21,199 nt of DNA from Pavlovales sp. CCMP2436 (taxonomy: Eukaryota; Haptophyta; Pavlovophyceae; Pavlovales): contig MU631511.1 in assembly GCA_026770615.1 (NCBI GenBank), positions 83,100 through 104,298 of the forward strand, read 5' to 3'. Below are positions 1 to 9,445 of this stretch, one piece after another. A program made the position numbers and the translations under genes. The notes below the pieces were generated by a model. The model had not been told where the DNA came from. It was given only the letters and a program-made list of their open reading frames with translations, and searched no databases. Numbering within the stretch: position 1 is the stretch's first letter; every line of letters starts with the position of its first letter.

Positions 1-1
1 A

Positions 2-214
2 AACAAAGCGCTGGAGTCGCTGCGCAACGCGGGGCCGCCCGACAGTGCGCGAGCAAGCGAGTCCATTCGTGATCCCAGCGGTGACATATCGCTGGGAAGC
101 GAGGTGGTTTTGAATGTCGAGAACTCGTGTGCGTGTGCAGGGCTCAGGCCGCAGCGCGGGGGCGCGGTGGAAGGACTGGTTGAAGAGGGAGCCGAAGGAG
201 CCGAGATATATTAG
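2..214 (+). CDS. 3' end of an unidentified gene, cut by the window start
   Basis: One frame is open from the first full codon (AAC at 2-4) to TAG at 212-214, about 70 residues, in GC-rich sequence like the other exons here. The peptide is acidic towards its end (GLVEEGAEGAEIY) and I recognise no domain. The last codons and the stop (ATA TAT TAG) lie inside a copy of the dispersed repeat that begins near 206, so the natural C-terminus may have been replaced by the repeat. An open frame of this length in GC-rich DNA is only moderate evidence, and it could instead be the tail of an exon or chance. Confidence 0.4.
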   Translation, partial: NKALESLRNAGPPDSARASESIRDPSGDISLGSEVVLNVENSCACAGLRPQRGGAVEGLVEEGAEGAEIY

Positions 215-236
215 CGGCTCAGCATGGTTCAACAGG
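206..236 (+). repeat. Dispersed repeat R, copy 1 (5' part only)
   Basis: This copy has an AT-rich edge followed by AGCGGCTCAGCATGGTTCAA and CAGG. It matches 13445-13507 and 13998-14112, then diverges after CAGG. It supplies the stop codon of the upstream open frame. Confidence 0.75.
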
Positions 237-919
237 CCAATATGTACAAAAGTGCAGCAAATATGAACTACTGCTACACGAAGTATGGCTGCGCCCTAGT
301 TCTCCAGGCCCTTGTCCGCAGTCAGTCTCCTTGCGTGGCTGCACACGCGTTATTGCGCGGAACTTTTACTTAGTCCATCCATCGACGGGCATGTCTCCGC
401 GGTTGAGCGAGCGCTGCGTCGAGCCGCAGCCTCGAAAATGGAGCCCCACGGTGCCCAGGTCGAAGTTGATAATTTACACCTCGAACATTTCATTCAGGAT
501 GTTGACTCATTCTAATAGCCTGATCGGTAACCCTCGGTTACAAACACCTTCATTTCGGCCGAGCGCTTAGAATAAATGCCCCCATACCGCGTAATGCTAT
601 ATCCTATGGCTACATATGTCGAAGTGAGTGGCCGCACTCACTCGGACTGCTAGTACCGAACAGTGAGTTAGATCAGAACAGTTCGAATCTGCATTTGGGG
701 CTATAGCTAGCATTTCAAATTTAAGACCAGATGCAGGACGAGTCCGAAACTTCAGAAAGTTTAGAAGTCCGGCCAGAGTTGAGAGCCAGATATCACGTAG
801 CCCAGGGAAGTCGGATGCAGCGAGGTAGTCTGCTGTCACGCTGTGGGTCGAACGCTGTGGGATGGTACATTTAATGATTTGAGAAATGTCTACTTAGTTA
901 TCGTTCTAAGTCGTTATTA
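237..919. other. Stretch without a convincing gene
   Basis: Several short open frames (such as 312-515 and 331-570 on +, 597-839 on -) overlap here, but none has a recognisable domain or splice context. Positions 795-830 share an interrupted match of about 28 bases with 1740-1773 (the common core reads like GGGAAGT-G-ATGC-GCG-GGTAG), so both may be remnants of one old repeat. Otherwise I see nothing. Confidence 0.4.
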
Positions 920-964
920 TTCATCTTCATCATCATCGTGATCATCATCATCATCATCATCATT
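920..964. repeat. ATC/CAT trinucleotide microsatellite
   Basis: An interrupted run of CAT/ATC triplets in AT-rich intergenic sequence, with no open gene around it. Confidence 0.9.
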
Positions 965-1050
965 TTACAACGCTGGATTGCCGCATAAGAGGCTGAGTGC
1001 CTCCTACCTTTAAGTAGACACCGTGATAGCCACCACCTCGACGCAGATCT

Positions 1051-1162
1051 GCGCTCTCCGCTCGGCGCTCGGCGCTCGGCGCAGATCAGCGCTTGGCGCT
1101 CGGCGCTCGGCGCTCGGCGCTTGGCGCTCGTCGCAGATCAGCGCTCGGCGCTCGGCGCTTGG
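1051..1162. repeat. GGCGCTC heptamer minisatellite with a 52-bp superunit
   Basis: The heptamer GGCGCTC and its variant GGCGCTT repeat many times. The spacer GCAGATCAGCGCT occurs at 1081 and again at 1133, giving a 52-bp higher-order unit. Open frames across it on both strands are repeat translations (APSAERR-type peptides) and not real genes. Confidence 0.9.
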
Positions 1163-1333
1163 CTGGTGCGGCAGCCACGCTGGCCGCGCTTGCTTCTGGC
1201 GGTACCCTGTATGCGATGAGTTGACAGATGGCTTGTGGGCAGACTTGAAAATCAACGCGGGATCGACTTACCACGGCTCCCTCCTAGGGGCAGGGTCTGC
1301 CAGTTCGAGATCTATGTTCGTATTTTTCTACAT

Positions 1334-1370
1334 CAGTGAGTGAACACCACCTGTTGAACCATGCTGAGCA
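1334..1370 (-). repeat. Dispersed repeat R, copy 2
   Basis: Read on the minus strand it contains GCTCAGCATGGTTCAACAGG and then a GTGTTCACTCACTG-type tail, matching the copies at 13445 and 13998. Similarity stops after the CACTG. Confidence 0.75.
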
Positions 1371-1404
1371 GATAATAATTAATTAATTTATTGTTTAATG
1401 TAGG

Positions 1405-1610
1405 GGGTGGGGTACGTTCAACGCTATTTCGAACAAAAAGAACGAGGGCGGGGTCGTTCCACCTCTGATTGCAAAATGGAACGGAGCCGGAGGTGCACGT
1501 TCCACCCGATCGCGGTCGCACGCCACGAGCTTGAATGTAGGGGGGTTGCGTTCAACGTTCGCGGCCGCAGGCCGCGGGGTAGGGGGGGCACGTTCAACGT
1601 TCCCTCCCAA
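1405..1610. repeat. Degenerate minisatellite with CGTTC(A/C)AC cores about every 40-50 bp
   Basis: Five cores of the form CGTTCAACG or CGTTCCACC lie near 1413, 1454, 1497, 1546 and 1591, each in a G-rich context. The minus-strand translation gives recurring NVERAPP-like peptides, which is a repeat effect. No gene is recognisable. Confidence 0.65.
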
Positions 1611-1989
1611 AAGTGCCCACAGAAGGACGAGGGGGGGGGGATTCAAAACGATGCTCGTAAAATAAATAACGAGATCAAATCATAACAATGACAGCAAGAA
1701 TAATAACAGAAACAATCATAATCATAAAGTCAACAAAATTCGTGAGCCCGGGAAGTTGAATGCGGCGTGGTAGGATTTCCCACTGTGAGTATAACCCAAC
1801 TCTTGATTATAAAAATCTACGTTATATTTTATTACATATTTATTACAAACGTCAATAGAACGCACCATATCACTCACTGTCAGGCAGTGCATCGTGAGTT
1901 GCGTCGTCGCGTGAGTACCCGTCGAGCACACAGATATGCCACGCATATTTGCGTTTTTTGTCCCCCGGGGTAAGAACCGCAATATATGT

Positions 1990-2170
1990 GATAAAGGCTA
2001 GTGATGAAGTAATGTTCGTGATTCGTGAAGGTGTGCCGCGCTCGCAGGCGGGTTGCATTTCCAGAGGCGCTGGGGGAGATGCAGCGACGGTCGATCAGCG
2101 CACCAGTCGAGAGTCGTCGAATCTCGTGTGACTGACCTGATCAGCGGTGGGGATGGTATCCGTGTGCCCG
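1990..2170 (+). repeat. Diverged dispersed repeat, partner of 18880-19058
   Basis: This segment is similar over about 170 bp, with small gaps, to the reverse complement of 18880-19058. Shared landmarks in order are AAGGCTA/AGGCTA, GCAGGCG, GCATTT, GAGATGCAGC, TCAGCGCA, GAGAGTCGTCGA, CTGATCAG and GGTATCCGTGTG. It looks like an old transposable-element fragment. No protein is recognised in either copy. Confidence 0.65.
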
Positions 2171-2399
2171 GGATGGATCCCTAGTTTGAGTATTTTTTTC
2201 AACGCTCATTTCCATTGCGATTCTCCCTGGGACGGACGTTTAACTAGAAACTTACACACACACAGTGTAGCCATCTTCGTCAAGGCTGATTGCTGCTCAG
2301 GGGGCTGAGCGCCGACTGGGCGTTGGCAGGTGTGCTGAAGGGTCATCATAACATCTATATAATAATAAACATACATAATAAGAACACAGGGCCGAGCCA

Positions 2400-2623
2400 A
2401 GCCCGCCACACCGCAGAGGCAGATTCCCGCCACCATTAAGTCGGCCACACCACAGAAGCCGCCCCCAACAACCCCCCCGGCGCCACACAACAGCAGAAAA
2501 GGTCTTACCAGCGTCGCACCCACGCATATTGCGCTCATCCAAGCGCCCTTGGAAGCCAGCCAGTCCTACACACCACCTTCTGAGCCGGACCAGACACAGC
2601 GCCATAAGGGACACGCTCAGTGA
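2400..2623 (+). other. Possible coding fragment (Pro/Thr/Gln-rich), unidentified
   Basis: A frame runs open from about 2379 to TGA at 2621-2623. It has an acceptor-like AACACAG just before 2400 and no ATG of its own. The peptide is rich in Pro, Thr and Gln (for example KSATPQKPPPTTPPAP) and ends near EPDQTQRHKGHAQ. It could be the last exon of an unseen gene, a mobile-element remnant or chance. The antisense frame at 2297-2707 is Cys/Leu/Gly-rich and looks like a shadow. Confidence 0.2.
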
Positions 2624-3179
2624 CCTCCAAAATGACGTACCAACGCATGTGAACATGACCGCAGTAGCGACAGCAGCAAAGACCCTGTAGCACAAGAGTA
2701 CTGCCAACGTTTATGCGCCTAACACCGCGAGCAAGGGTAGCAAGGGTAGGCAACGGAGGCATATTTTAAAATAGGTTTTGAGCCCAGAAATATTTAACGA
2801 AATCGAGGGTCCGGAGTTCAATTCCCGGTCTTGATTCTCTTTGCCCTTTAGCGCAGCGGGGCGGGAAGGCCGCGGGCGCGCGGTCACCAGCGAGTGACCG
2901 TTAGAGAAGCCGTGGGCGCGCCCGCACGTCCCGTCCGCGCCCGCACGTCCCGTCCCGTTTTAAAAAAAAAACCTGTAAACAAAAAACGAAGAAGGAACTT
3001 GTCTTGGCCGTCCTCAGTGCCGTATCAACACGTGCGCCGCCCTCGCAGTTTCGTTCTCCGGCAACGGCTTGAAGGTTCTCCGCGTGGCTGCTTGAGCAGG
3101 CCGGAGCGATCGATCGCTCTAGTTTCGCACCACGGGGTCTTCGCTCGGTGTGCCGAGCGCTCGGGTGCGCCGCCAGCCG
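2624..3179 (+). promoter_or_regulatory. Upstream region and probable 5' UTR of the glycosyltransferase gene
   Basis: From about 2850 the sequence turns GC-rich. CCCGCACGTCCCGTCC occurs twice in tandem around 2928-2960, followed by a short A-run. No TATA box can be assigned. At about 2822-2833 GAGTTCAATTCC resembles a tRNA-type B box, but no cloverleaf forms around it. Confidence 0.35.
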
Positions 3180-6100
3180 ATGCTGAGCGTCGTGATGCTC
3201 GCGCTAGCCGGCACCCGGCCGGGCTCTGCCCTCGCGCGCCCACTCTTCGCCACTGCCGCGCTCGCCAACACCGCGGAGATCAGGCCACAGCCTGTGTCGC
3301 AGCCCGCGCCGCGGCCCGACCCGACGCACTCGCACATCTGCGGCAGCACGACTCCCGGCTCGCTCGCCTGGATCGGTAACTTTCCCGGTTCTCACATTCG
3401 AGATCCCCCCCCCTAACTCACACACCCCATCCCCCCCCCCTTCCTTTCCCCCACCCACCCACACACACACACAGATACACCCGTATTCTGGATCAACGTC
3501 GACGAAGCCGTCGACAGAGCGGCACGCATGTACGCGCAGCTCTCGCTCGCGCTGCTGACCGGCGCGTGCGCGACGCGTGTATCTGCCGTGCTCACGGCGG
3601 ACGTCTCCAAGGTCGTCACCGGCAGCATATTCTTCCCTCCGGGATCGGAGCTGCCCGGTATGCTCCGCTTCAAGTCGCCGTCAACGCGTGCGCTCGAGAT
3701 CGCCGTCATGTCGTCGCACCTCAAGGCGATTGCCAAGGCGTACCAGGCGGATCCGCGCAGTGAGGCCGTCTTCCTCGTGCTGGAGGACGATGTGGACCTC
3801 GCGTTCTACCCCTCAACACACCAGTGGCATCCTGAGTGGCCCATTTCCGGTATGACGACGCTCTCACTTGCTCGCTCGCAGCCAAGCGACTGGTCTTTTA
3901 CACTCCTGATGATAATAACTCTCCCGCTGCGGATGAGGCTGCTGCACGAGGCGTGGCGCACGGATGGCCAGGCGACGGTGGTGCGCGCAGAGCGCGTGAC
4001 AGGCGACGCGCGCTACGGCTGCCCAAACAAACTTTGGAGCGCGGGCGCCTACCTCGTGCGCGGCTCGGCCGCCGCAGAGACCCAGCGCCTTTGGCCCACG
4101 TCGGAGGAAGACGGACACTGGCGAGTCAACGTTTCGCGCACCTGTTGGCACCTGCGCACGCAGTTGTCTGTGGCAAAGTGTTCGCCTATTTTCAACGAGA
4201 GCGAGCCCGCGCCAAACTTCGGTACGTCCACGCCTACCGCTTCGGGCTGCAGGATTCACGCCTCAATGCTACGACTGTCTAGGTGCAACCTTCCCGGCCA
4301 AACCCTGACCCTATCCCTAACCAACTGCTTGCTGCACGCAGTATCCGACAACTGCCTGCTTCACGCCGAATCTTTTGGACCGGCGCTCACCGTTGAGCAG
4401 GCGCAAGCGCTCAGCAAGCGGAGCGGAAGCGGACGCGGCGGACTGCCGACTGGCAAAGACGTTATCCGCCTCCGTGCGCACATTTCGACACGCACCTACG
4501 TGGCCACCCCGCCGCTGATTATCTCTCACCTCTTGAACGCTGACATGGCCCACCCCGAAGACTTCTTGGTTCACAGCCGTTCGATGGAGACCGTGCTGAA
4601 TTGGTGGAAGCACGGCACAGTCCCCGACTGTGCCGACGACTCCGCCTGGTTGCCGCAGACCGGTACGAGTGTACCCGCCTCTGCACACCGAGCGGCGACG
4701 CCGATCGACGCGGTAGGTCCGCTCGAGAAAGCTAACGTGGTAAATGTCTTTGGCCCCAATTCCTTCCTCCGAACCGTTGCTGATTGGCGCTTTGGGCTGC
4801 CCGAGCTCCGCCGCGGCGACCTCGCTTCCACCCCGTTCCACTGTGACGAGCTGGGAGGCTGCCGCACCCCGCGAGTGCTTCCCGTGCAGACTATCACAGC
4901 GCTGGGCGGGCTGCCCAACGGATGGTTCAACCCCGCGCTCCTACCTCTACTGCCCGAGGAGCGCCTTCTTCTACACCGTACACACTACCTAGGTGTGGTT
5001 CAGCACGGCTTCGGCAACCAGTGCACCTCGCAGCCGCTCGAGGCAAACGGCACGATGGTGAACGGCGCGGCGCGGCTCAACACGATCGAGGTAGTTTTCC
5101 TCGATCGCGACCTAAAAGTCGTAGACCATGCGCCGCTCTTCATCGAAGAGGAGCACTGTCAGGGTCCCAAGGCAATTGCCCACCACTGCCAGCTTTTCCG
5201 GCACGCCAGCACGCGCGCCTCTCCCGGCGAGGGCCTCAGCGCGGGCGGTGGTGGCGCGGCGGAGGCACCGGCGGACGACGGCGCGTCGGAACCATGGATT
5301 CGCTGCGTCTGCCAGGACTGGGCGAACGACAAAGGTCAATACATCAAGGATTTGATCACACCCTTTGTCTCGCCGCTCAAGCTTGCGCGTGGCGCTGGCG
5401 GCGCAATGAGTGCCACCTTGCCCTCGGGGGAAGGGGGTTTGCTGTTCAGCGCGTCCTTCCCAGAGGGCGCCAACAAGCTGGCGCGCTGGTATGGGGGCAA
5501 CGGCAAGTGACCCCTTGACCCTCTCCCTCTCCCTCTCCCTCATCCTCTCCCCCTCCCCCTCCCCCCCCGGTAAATGACCGCTCTGACCCTCTCTTTCTCC
5601 TCCTCCCCCCCCACACACATACAGGCAAGACCAACCAGCTGCTCTTCTCGCACAAGCGCGAGCTCTACGCTCTGTGGGACCTATCGCCCTTCCCTACCGT
5701 CGTCAAGCTACCCACCGACGGCCCGGGCAACGAGCTCCTCGCGGTGCAGGTCCTCCTCCTCCCAACCTTCCCCCAACCTCCTCCCCCCAACCTCCCCCCC
5801 CCAACTCCCCCCCAACCTCCTCCCAACCTCCCCACCACCCAACCTCCAGGGCGACGTGCGCGGGCGTGCGTGCTGCGCGCAGCCATTGGCGTTGCGCTCC
5901 AAGCAAGGAGTGGTCGGCCTTGCTGGACTCAACATTGGCGCCGCCAAGGCACTGCTCCACCCGGCCGCTGGCCTGGTTCCCGTGCGTCTCGGCAACGTTA
6001 CGGGACTGCTTGGGGTCGCGCGCGCGAGCCGCAACCTCTTCGGTACGCACCTTCACCACGCTGGCAAGCAGCATCTGCCGCGGAGCGCGACGCACTCAAC

Positions 6101-6497
6101 ACACCTCTTTTTCGCGCTCGAAGACACCCCACCCTTTGCTCTCATCAAGATCTCTGCCGAGTTCTGCCTGCCACGCGTTGGGGTCGGGGTCAGCGGCGGC
6201 GCAATCACTTTCGGCGGCGCCACGTTGGACTGCAACGTGATCCAGACAATCCTCTCCGTCGTCCTCGACGAGGAGCCGCCAGGCGGCGGTGCGCCGCAGC
6301 TTCTACTTTCCTACGGTGTCGACGACTGCGGCTCGGCCGTCGCGCGAATCCTGCTCGGACAAGCCATCGCCGCGCTGCACGACCTCAAAACGTGGCAGCG
6401 CTTCCCGGGCGCCACTCACCCGGTCGCCGCCAATCTGACCGCTGCCCACCCGGCTGCCGCCAATTTGACTCCATCCACCCGGGCGCCACTAATCTGA
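3180..6497 (+). CDS. Secreted or Golgi GT25-type glycosyltransferase fused to a propeller-like domain, five exons
   Basis: Proposed exons are 3180-3375, 3475-4221, 4342-5502, 5625-5749 and 5850-6497, giving 2877 nt or 958 residues. All joins keep frame. The ATG at 3180 is chosen because it starts a signal peptide (MLSVVMLALAGTRPGSALA); an in-frame GTG at 3150 is not an ATG. The GT25-like part begins after the first splice with FWINVDEAVDRAARM. It contains SSHLKAI and the DXD-type metal motif EDDVD at about residues 169-173, then PSDW and GAYLVRGSAAAE. This fits transfer of a nucleotide-sugar residue in the ER/Golgi (family knowledge; substrate unknown). The C-terminal half has WFNPALLPL, LLLHRTHYLG, SHKRELYALWD, PPFALIKISAEF and SYGVDDC (about 898-903), resembling the GH130-like propeller region fused to such enzymes in algae. 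A 54-nt in-frame segment, 4663-4716 (GT-AG), could be another intron. The last 30 codons are imperfect 30-bp repeats that run past the stop. Confidence 0.8.
5503..5624 (+). other. GC-AG intron in the glycosyltransferase gene
   Basis: A GT donor does not preserve frame here. Splicing at G|GCAAGTGACC with acceptor CACATACAG|GC joins WYGGNG to KTNQLLFSHKREL in phase 1. GCAAGT is the strong-context form known for GC-AG introns. The intron is 122 nt and has a long CT-rich tract. Confidence 0.7.
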
Positions 6498-7027
6498 CCA
6501 CTGCCGCACTTCCGGCCTACCTCTTAGTTGTCGCCAGCCTGGCCTCACAGAAGACACTTAGCCGCCGTCAATTTGACCACCGCGCCTCCACCACGGCTGA
6601 GCGCTCGCTAAAACCCGCCGTCTGGGTTGCAATGCGCTCGCGCGAGCGGATGACGTGGCGTGAGTCGGGGAACGTTTAGGGCGCATGCTGGTTACGAACG
6701 TGTAAGCCCAGTCCCGCCACTAGGCGATAGCGTTCACAAATGTAAGTTAGAGGAGGCACAGGGTTCTGTGTTTGAGTATATATATTGTTAGTTAATGGGT
6801 ATGAGATGATGTTAATTGTACTAACTATTAATTGTACAGAAGAAAGAAAGAAATTCTGAAAATAAGTGGTCTGCATGCAATTAAGTGTTCGACGTCAGAC
6901 ACCAGTCTTGGCGTTCTGTGTGTATATATATCTGACCGCCAGCGTGGCCAGAATTCCCCACTCTGTTGGCAAGGATATGCATCCTTACACCATGCGAATG
7001 GCGGCTGGTGTATATACTCATGTGTTA

Positions 7028-7282
7028 CTAGCGCAATTTGGCCGATGAACCCGGACGGTGAACCTCCCACTTATTGTTCGCCATGTTCTCATGCAGCTTG
7101 AAGGTGGAAGTGGAGACGGCGGTGGTGGGCGCGAGGCGCAGCGCAGTCAGCACGAGGGGCTTGTGGTGAACGGCGAGGTGCTTCTGCGCGGGGATGGGCA
7201 ACGGGAGTGGCTCGCAAAGAGTTAGGCTGGCTAGTCCGGATAGGCAAGTGCGGGTACGTTCTGCGCACACATGCACATTCAT
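7028..7282 (-). other. Possible exon remnant, unidentified
   Basis: This is an 84-codon minus-strand frame within a GC-rich island (7060-7230) in otherwise AT-rich DNA. The peptide has a smooth hydrophobic/basic pattern (PLPIPAQKHLAVHHKPLVL, then STSTFKLHENMANNKW). No domain is recognised and no partner exon found. It may be a pseudogene piece or chance. Confidence 0.2.
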
Positions 7283-7486
7283 GTTATTGCTGGCGTCAGT
7301 GCCTCGAGGCCTTGCATAATTTGTCAGGCGGGAAGGAGTGTTCCTTGGACATCATACCATGAAAAATCGAATCTGATTAATTTTTGGCAAACCTAGGCTT
7401 GGATGAAATATGCCCTCAAGATGATACCCTACATCGCGGCGTCCATAGGTCATGTGCCGTACATAGAGTAGTATATTCGTCATAAA

Positions 7487-7598
7487 CTTCACCTCTACCA
7501 CCCCTGCTGCTAGGACTGATTTGTGACGTCGACCAAGTCTGTGAGTAAACACCACCTGAGGACCAATGCTGAGCGCCTGAGCCGCTAAAATATACATA
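7487..7598 (-). repeat. Dispersed repeat R, copy 3 (long)
   Basis: The reverse complement reads AT-rich edge, TTAGCGGCTCAG, a variant CAGCATTGGTCCTCAGG, TGTTTACTCACAGACTTGG, TCGACGTC, CAGTCCTAGCAGCAGG and GGTGGTAGAGGTGAAG. It is colinear with 13998-14112 over about 110 bp, so the full R unit is at least that long. Confidence 0.75.
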
Positions 7599-7623
7599 TA
7601 TGTTCGCCAGAACACTCCTACAT

Positions 7624-7645
7624 TAATATATATATATATATATAT
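7624..7645. repeat. TA dinucleotide microsatellite
   Basis: A nearly pure TA run directly beyond the AT edge of repeat R copy 3. The same AT-run plus R arrangement occurs at 13445 and 13998. Confidence 0.85.
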
Positions 7646-8049
7646 CGAAATTGGTTCAAGAGTAATCCTTAGGACCACTTTGGTACTCAGACTATGCCTA
7701 GGGCGGCTCAGCCCCTTGCCTCAGCCGAAGGGCCACTAAGTGGGCAATTCTGATTACTGGGTCAACACTTATTGTTATGTAGCGCGCTAGCACGTCATCT
7801 TCTATCGTGTCATCAATCATATCACTATGCGTAGTAATACTGAGATCAAAATAAAATGTATTTAATCGTTAAATACCTTTATTCGCTGGCCAACAACTTC
7901 GCATTGTCACTATTAGCGCTACTTAAAACTTTGCGACATCAGAATCATTGTGCACCTGCCTGCCTAAAATATCTAGCTAGCATAAGCAGCGCAAGTTGTC
8001 CGTATGATATACAACAAACAAGTTTGAAATGAGTCCATGGTTGCACGAC

Positions 8050-8098
8050 GAATGAGCCGAGATTACTCGAGCGCGAGCGCGGTGCCGAAGAGTGCCGC
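8050..8098. repeat. Direct repeat copy A, covering the 3' end of the deaminase gene
   Basis: GAATGAGCCGAGA, then the 8 bases TTACTCGA, then 28 bases starting GCGCGAGCGCGGTGCCGAAG. Copy B at 9456-9496 has the same 41 bases without the 8-base piece. On the minus strand copy A encodes AALFGTALALE and the stop. Confidence 0.9.
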
Positions 8099-9445
8099 GA
8101 GCTCCGCTACCGCCCAAGGCCCGCCGCCGAGCGGCTCGCTCCCAGCCGCGGACTGCGACTTGCCGGTGGACGTGGTGCGAGCGTCCGCGCCAGGCTCCGC
8201 GCACTCCCGGCAGCGCAGATAGGTCTCGATTCTAGCGAGCTTCTCCGTGACGAACTGGTCCATCGCACGGCGAGCGCCGACGCGACCCGTCGTGAACGGG
8301 CCGGCCTCGTCCGCGCCCGCGGAGGCGCCCGGCGGCCCGCCGTGCGCCTCCGTTGCCGCCACCGCCGCCGCCGCCTGCCACTGGGCGGCGAGCGCCTTGT
8401 CGGCTAGGCTGAGAAGGAAGGTCCAGTCGGCCTGGCGCAGCGAAAGCATCAAGGTGCGCGGCGCAGAAGCGAGGAGCAGCATCCCCTCCTGCGCCGCAAC
8501 CACGCGCGGCGCGTAGAGCCTGCGCAATTCCTCCGAGTCAAAGTGTGCCCAGTGCGCCCTGCCAATTTGATCACTGGTCGGGATGAATTACGGGTCTGAG
8601 TCGCTCTGACGGGTGTGCGTTACATCGGGCAACTACGGTGGTACTTCCCAGGCAATACCCTGAATCGGGGGTGTCACATGGGGACAGCAAGCGCACCTAT
8701 ACAGGTTGGGCATACACACTTCCAGCGCGATCGCGCGCGGCTCGAGCTCGGCGGCACGGAAGGCGAGCAGAGCGCGCGTGCAGCTCGTCGAGTGCGCTTC
8801 GGCTGAGTGGGTGCGGTCGTGCCCCGAGCTGTGGTGACAGGGCTGGTAGGTGAGGTAGAGCCGCAGGCAGCCGCCCGCAGCCTCAGGGGAGGAAAGCGCG
8901 GCAAGGAGCTGGCCGTCCTGGATCATAAACTGCTCTGCGTGCACGTTTGAGCGCGAGTTGCCCTTGAAGCAGTTCGTATAGCGCGAGACGTACAAGGGCG
9001 ACGCGTTCTCGTCGGTGGCGCTGAGCCTCGCGACGCAGACCACCGACTTGCGTGCGCACTCGGCAGCGGAGCCCTCACCGTTGAGGCAGGCCACGTGCAC
9101 GCCTGCCTCGAGGCAGGTCTCGACGTGGAAGAAGCAAGCACAATAGTCAGCCCGCCCGCCTAGCAGCGGCGGCTCGCCCGCGGCGCCCGTGCCGCGCACG
9201 ACGTGCGGCTGTCCCGCGAAGAGCGAGCGCCCGTTGAACTGTGCGTCGGCGCAGCGGCCGTCGCAGTCGGTGCGCTGCTCGGCAAGCACGTCGGAGCGCG
9301 CGCCGAGGCCCCCGTCGACGGAGGGCTCGCGCGGCCCGAGCTCGCTGAGCTCGGCGAGCGATCGGCCGCCGCCACCACCGCCGCCGCCCGTGGGTGCGGG
9401 GGCTAGCTTGGCTCGGAGGTGGGGCGGGACGTAGGCGACGCTCAT
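8063..9445 (-). CDS. AID/APOBEC-like nucleic-acid cytidine deaminase, two exons
   Basis: Exons are 9445-8697 and 8558-8063 (minus), 1245 nt or 414 residues. The 138-nt intron is GT-AG (ATAG|GTGCGC ... TTGGCAG|GGCGC) and joins LY(R) to AHWAHFDSEEL in frame. The N-terminus MSVAYVPPHLR resembles the YIPPHLR motif of Ded1/DDX3 and is followed by a Gly-rich linker. Catalytic features seen are HAE at 169-171 (zinc ligand His, proton-shuttle Glu), LTYQPCHHSSG with C203, and TSCT with C222. After the splice come YRAHW (249-253), QEGMLLL and ADWTFLL (W295), in the order expected for the C-terminal half of AID/APOBEC-like proteins. Known family role: deamination of cytosine to uracil in single-stranded DNA or RNA, in immunity or mutation of foreign nucleic acid. 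The substrate here is unknown. No signal peptide is seen. The two Cys are 19 positions apart instead of the usual PCxxC, so there is an insertion at the active site. The gene is divergent from PEX5. Family assignment is by motif only. Confidence 0.8.

Larger units (their letters stand above)
6498..8062. other. Intergenic stretch, AT-rich, with repeats
   Basis: Positions 6498-6680 are still GC-rich and continue the CCAATTTGACC-like repeats of the gene end; this is probably 3' UTR. From 6700 the sequence is AT-rich. Positions 6888-6913 share TCGACGTCAGAC plus a following AGTC-TGGC stretch with the tail of repeat R. A GC-richer island at 7060-7230 is listed separately. No complete gene is seen. 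Confidence 0.5.

Noticed and set aside
1023..1343. Open frames through the heptamer array
   Set aside because: Peptides are pure repeat translations on both strands.
2297..2707. 136-codon minus-strand frame
   Set aside because: Cys/Leu/Gly-rich without domain or splice support; the opposite strand has an equally plausible frame.
2815..2840. tRNA or tRNA-derived SINE
   Set aside because: Only a B-box-like word is present; no acceptor or anticodon stems form and the T stem mispairs.
3850..3881. A 32-nt GT-AG segment in the glycosyltransferase
   Set aside because: Too short and frame-breaking; the uninterrupted frame gives PSDWSFTLL, which fits the GT25 family.
6043..6071. Possible intron starting GTACGCACC
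   Set aside because: The nearest acceptors give 26-29 nt; the open frame without splicing leads to HLFFALEDTPPF, which fits.
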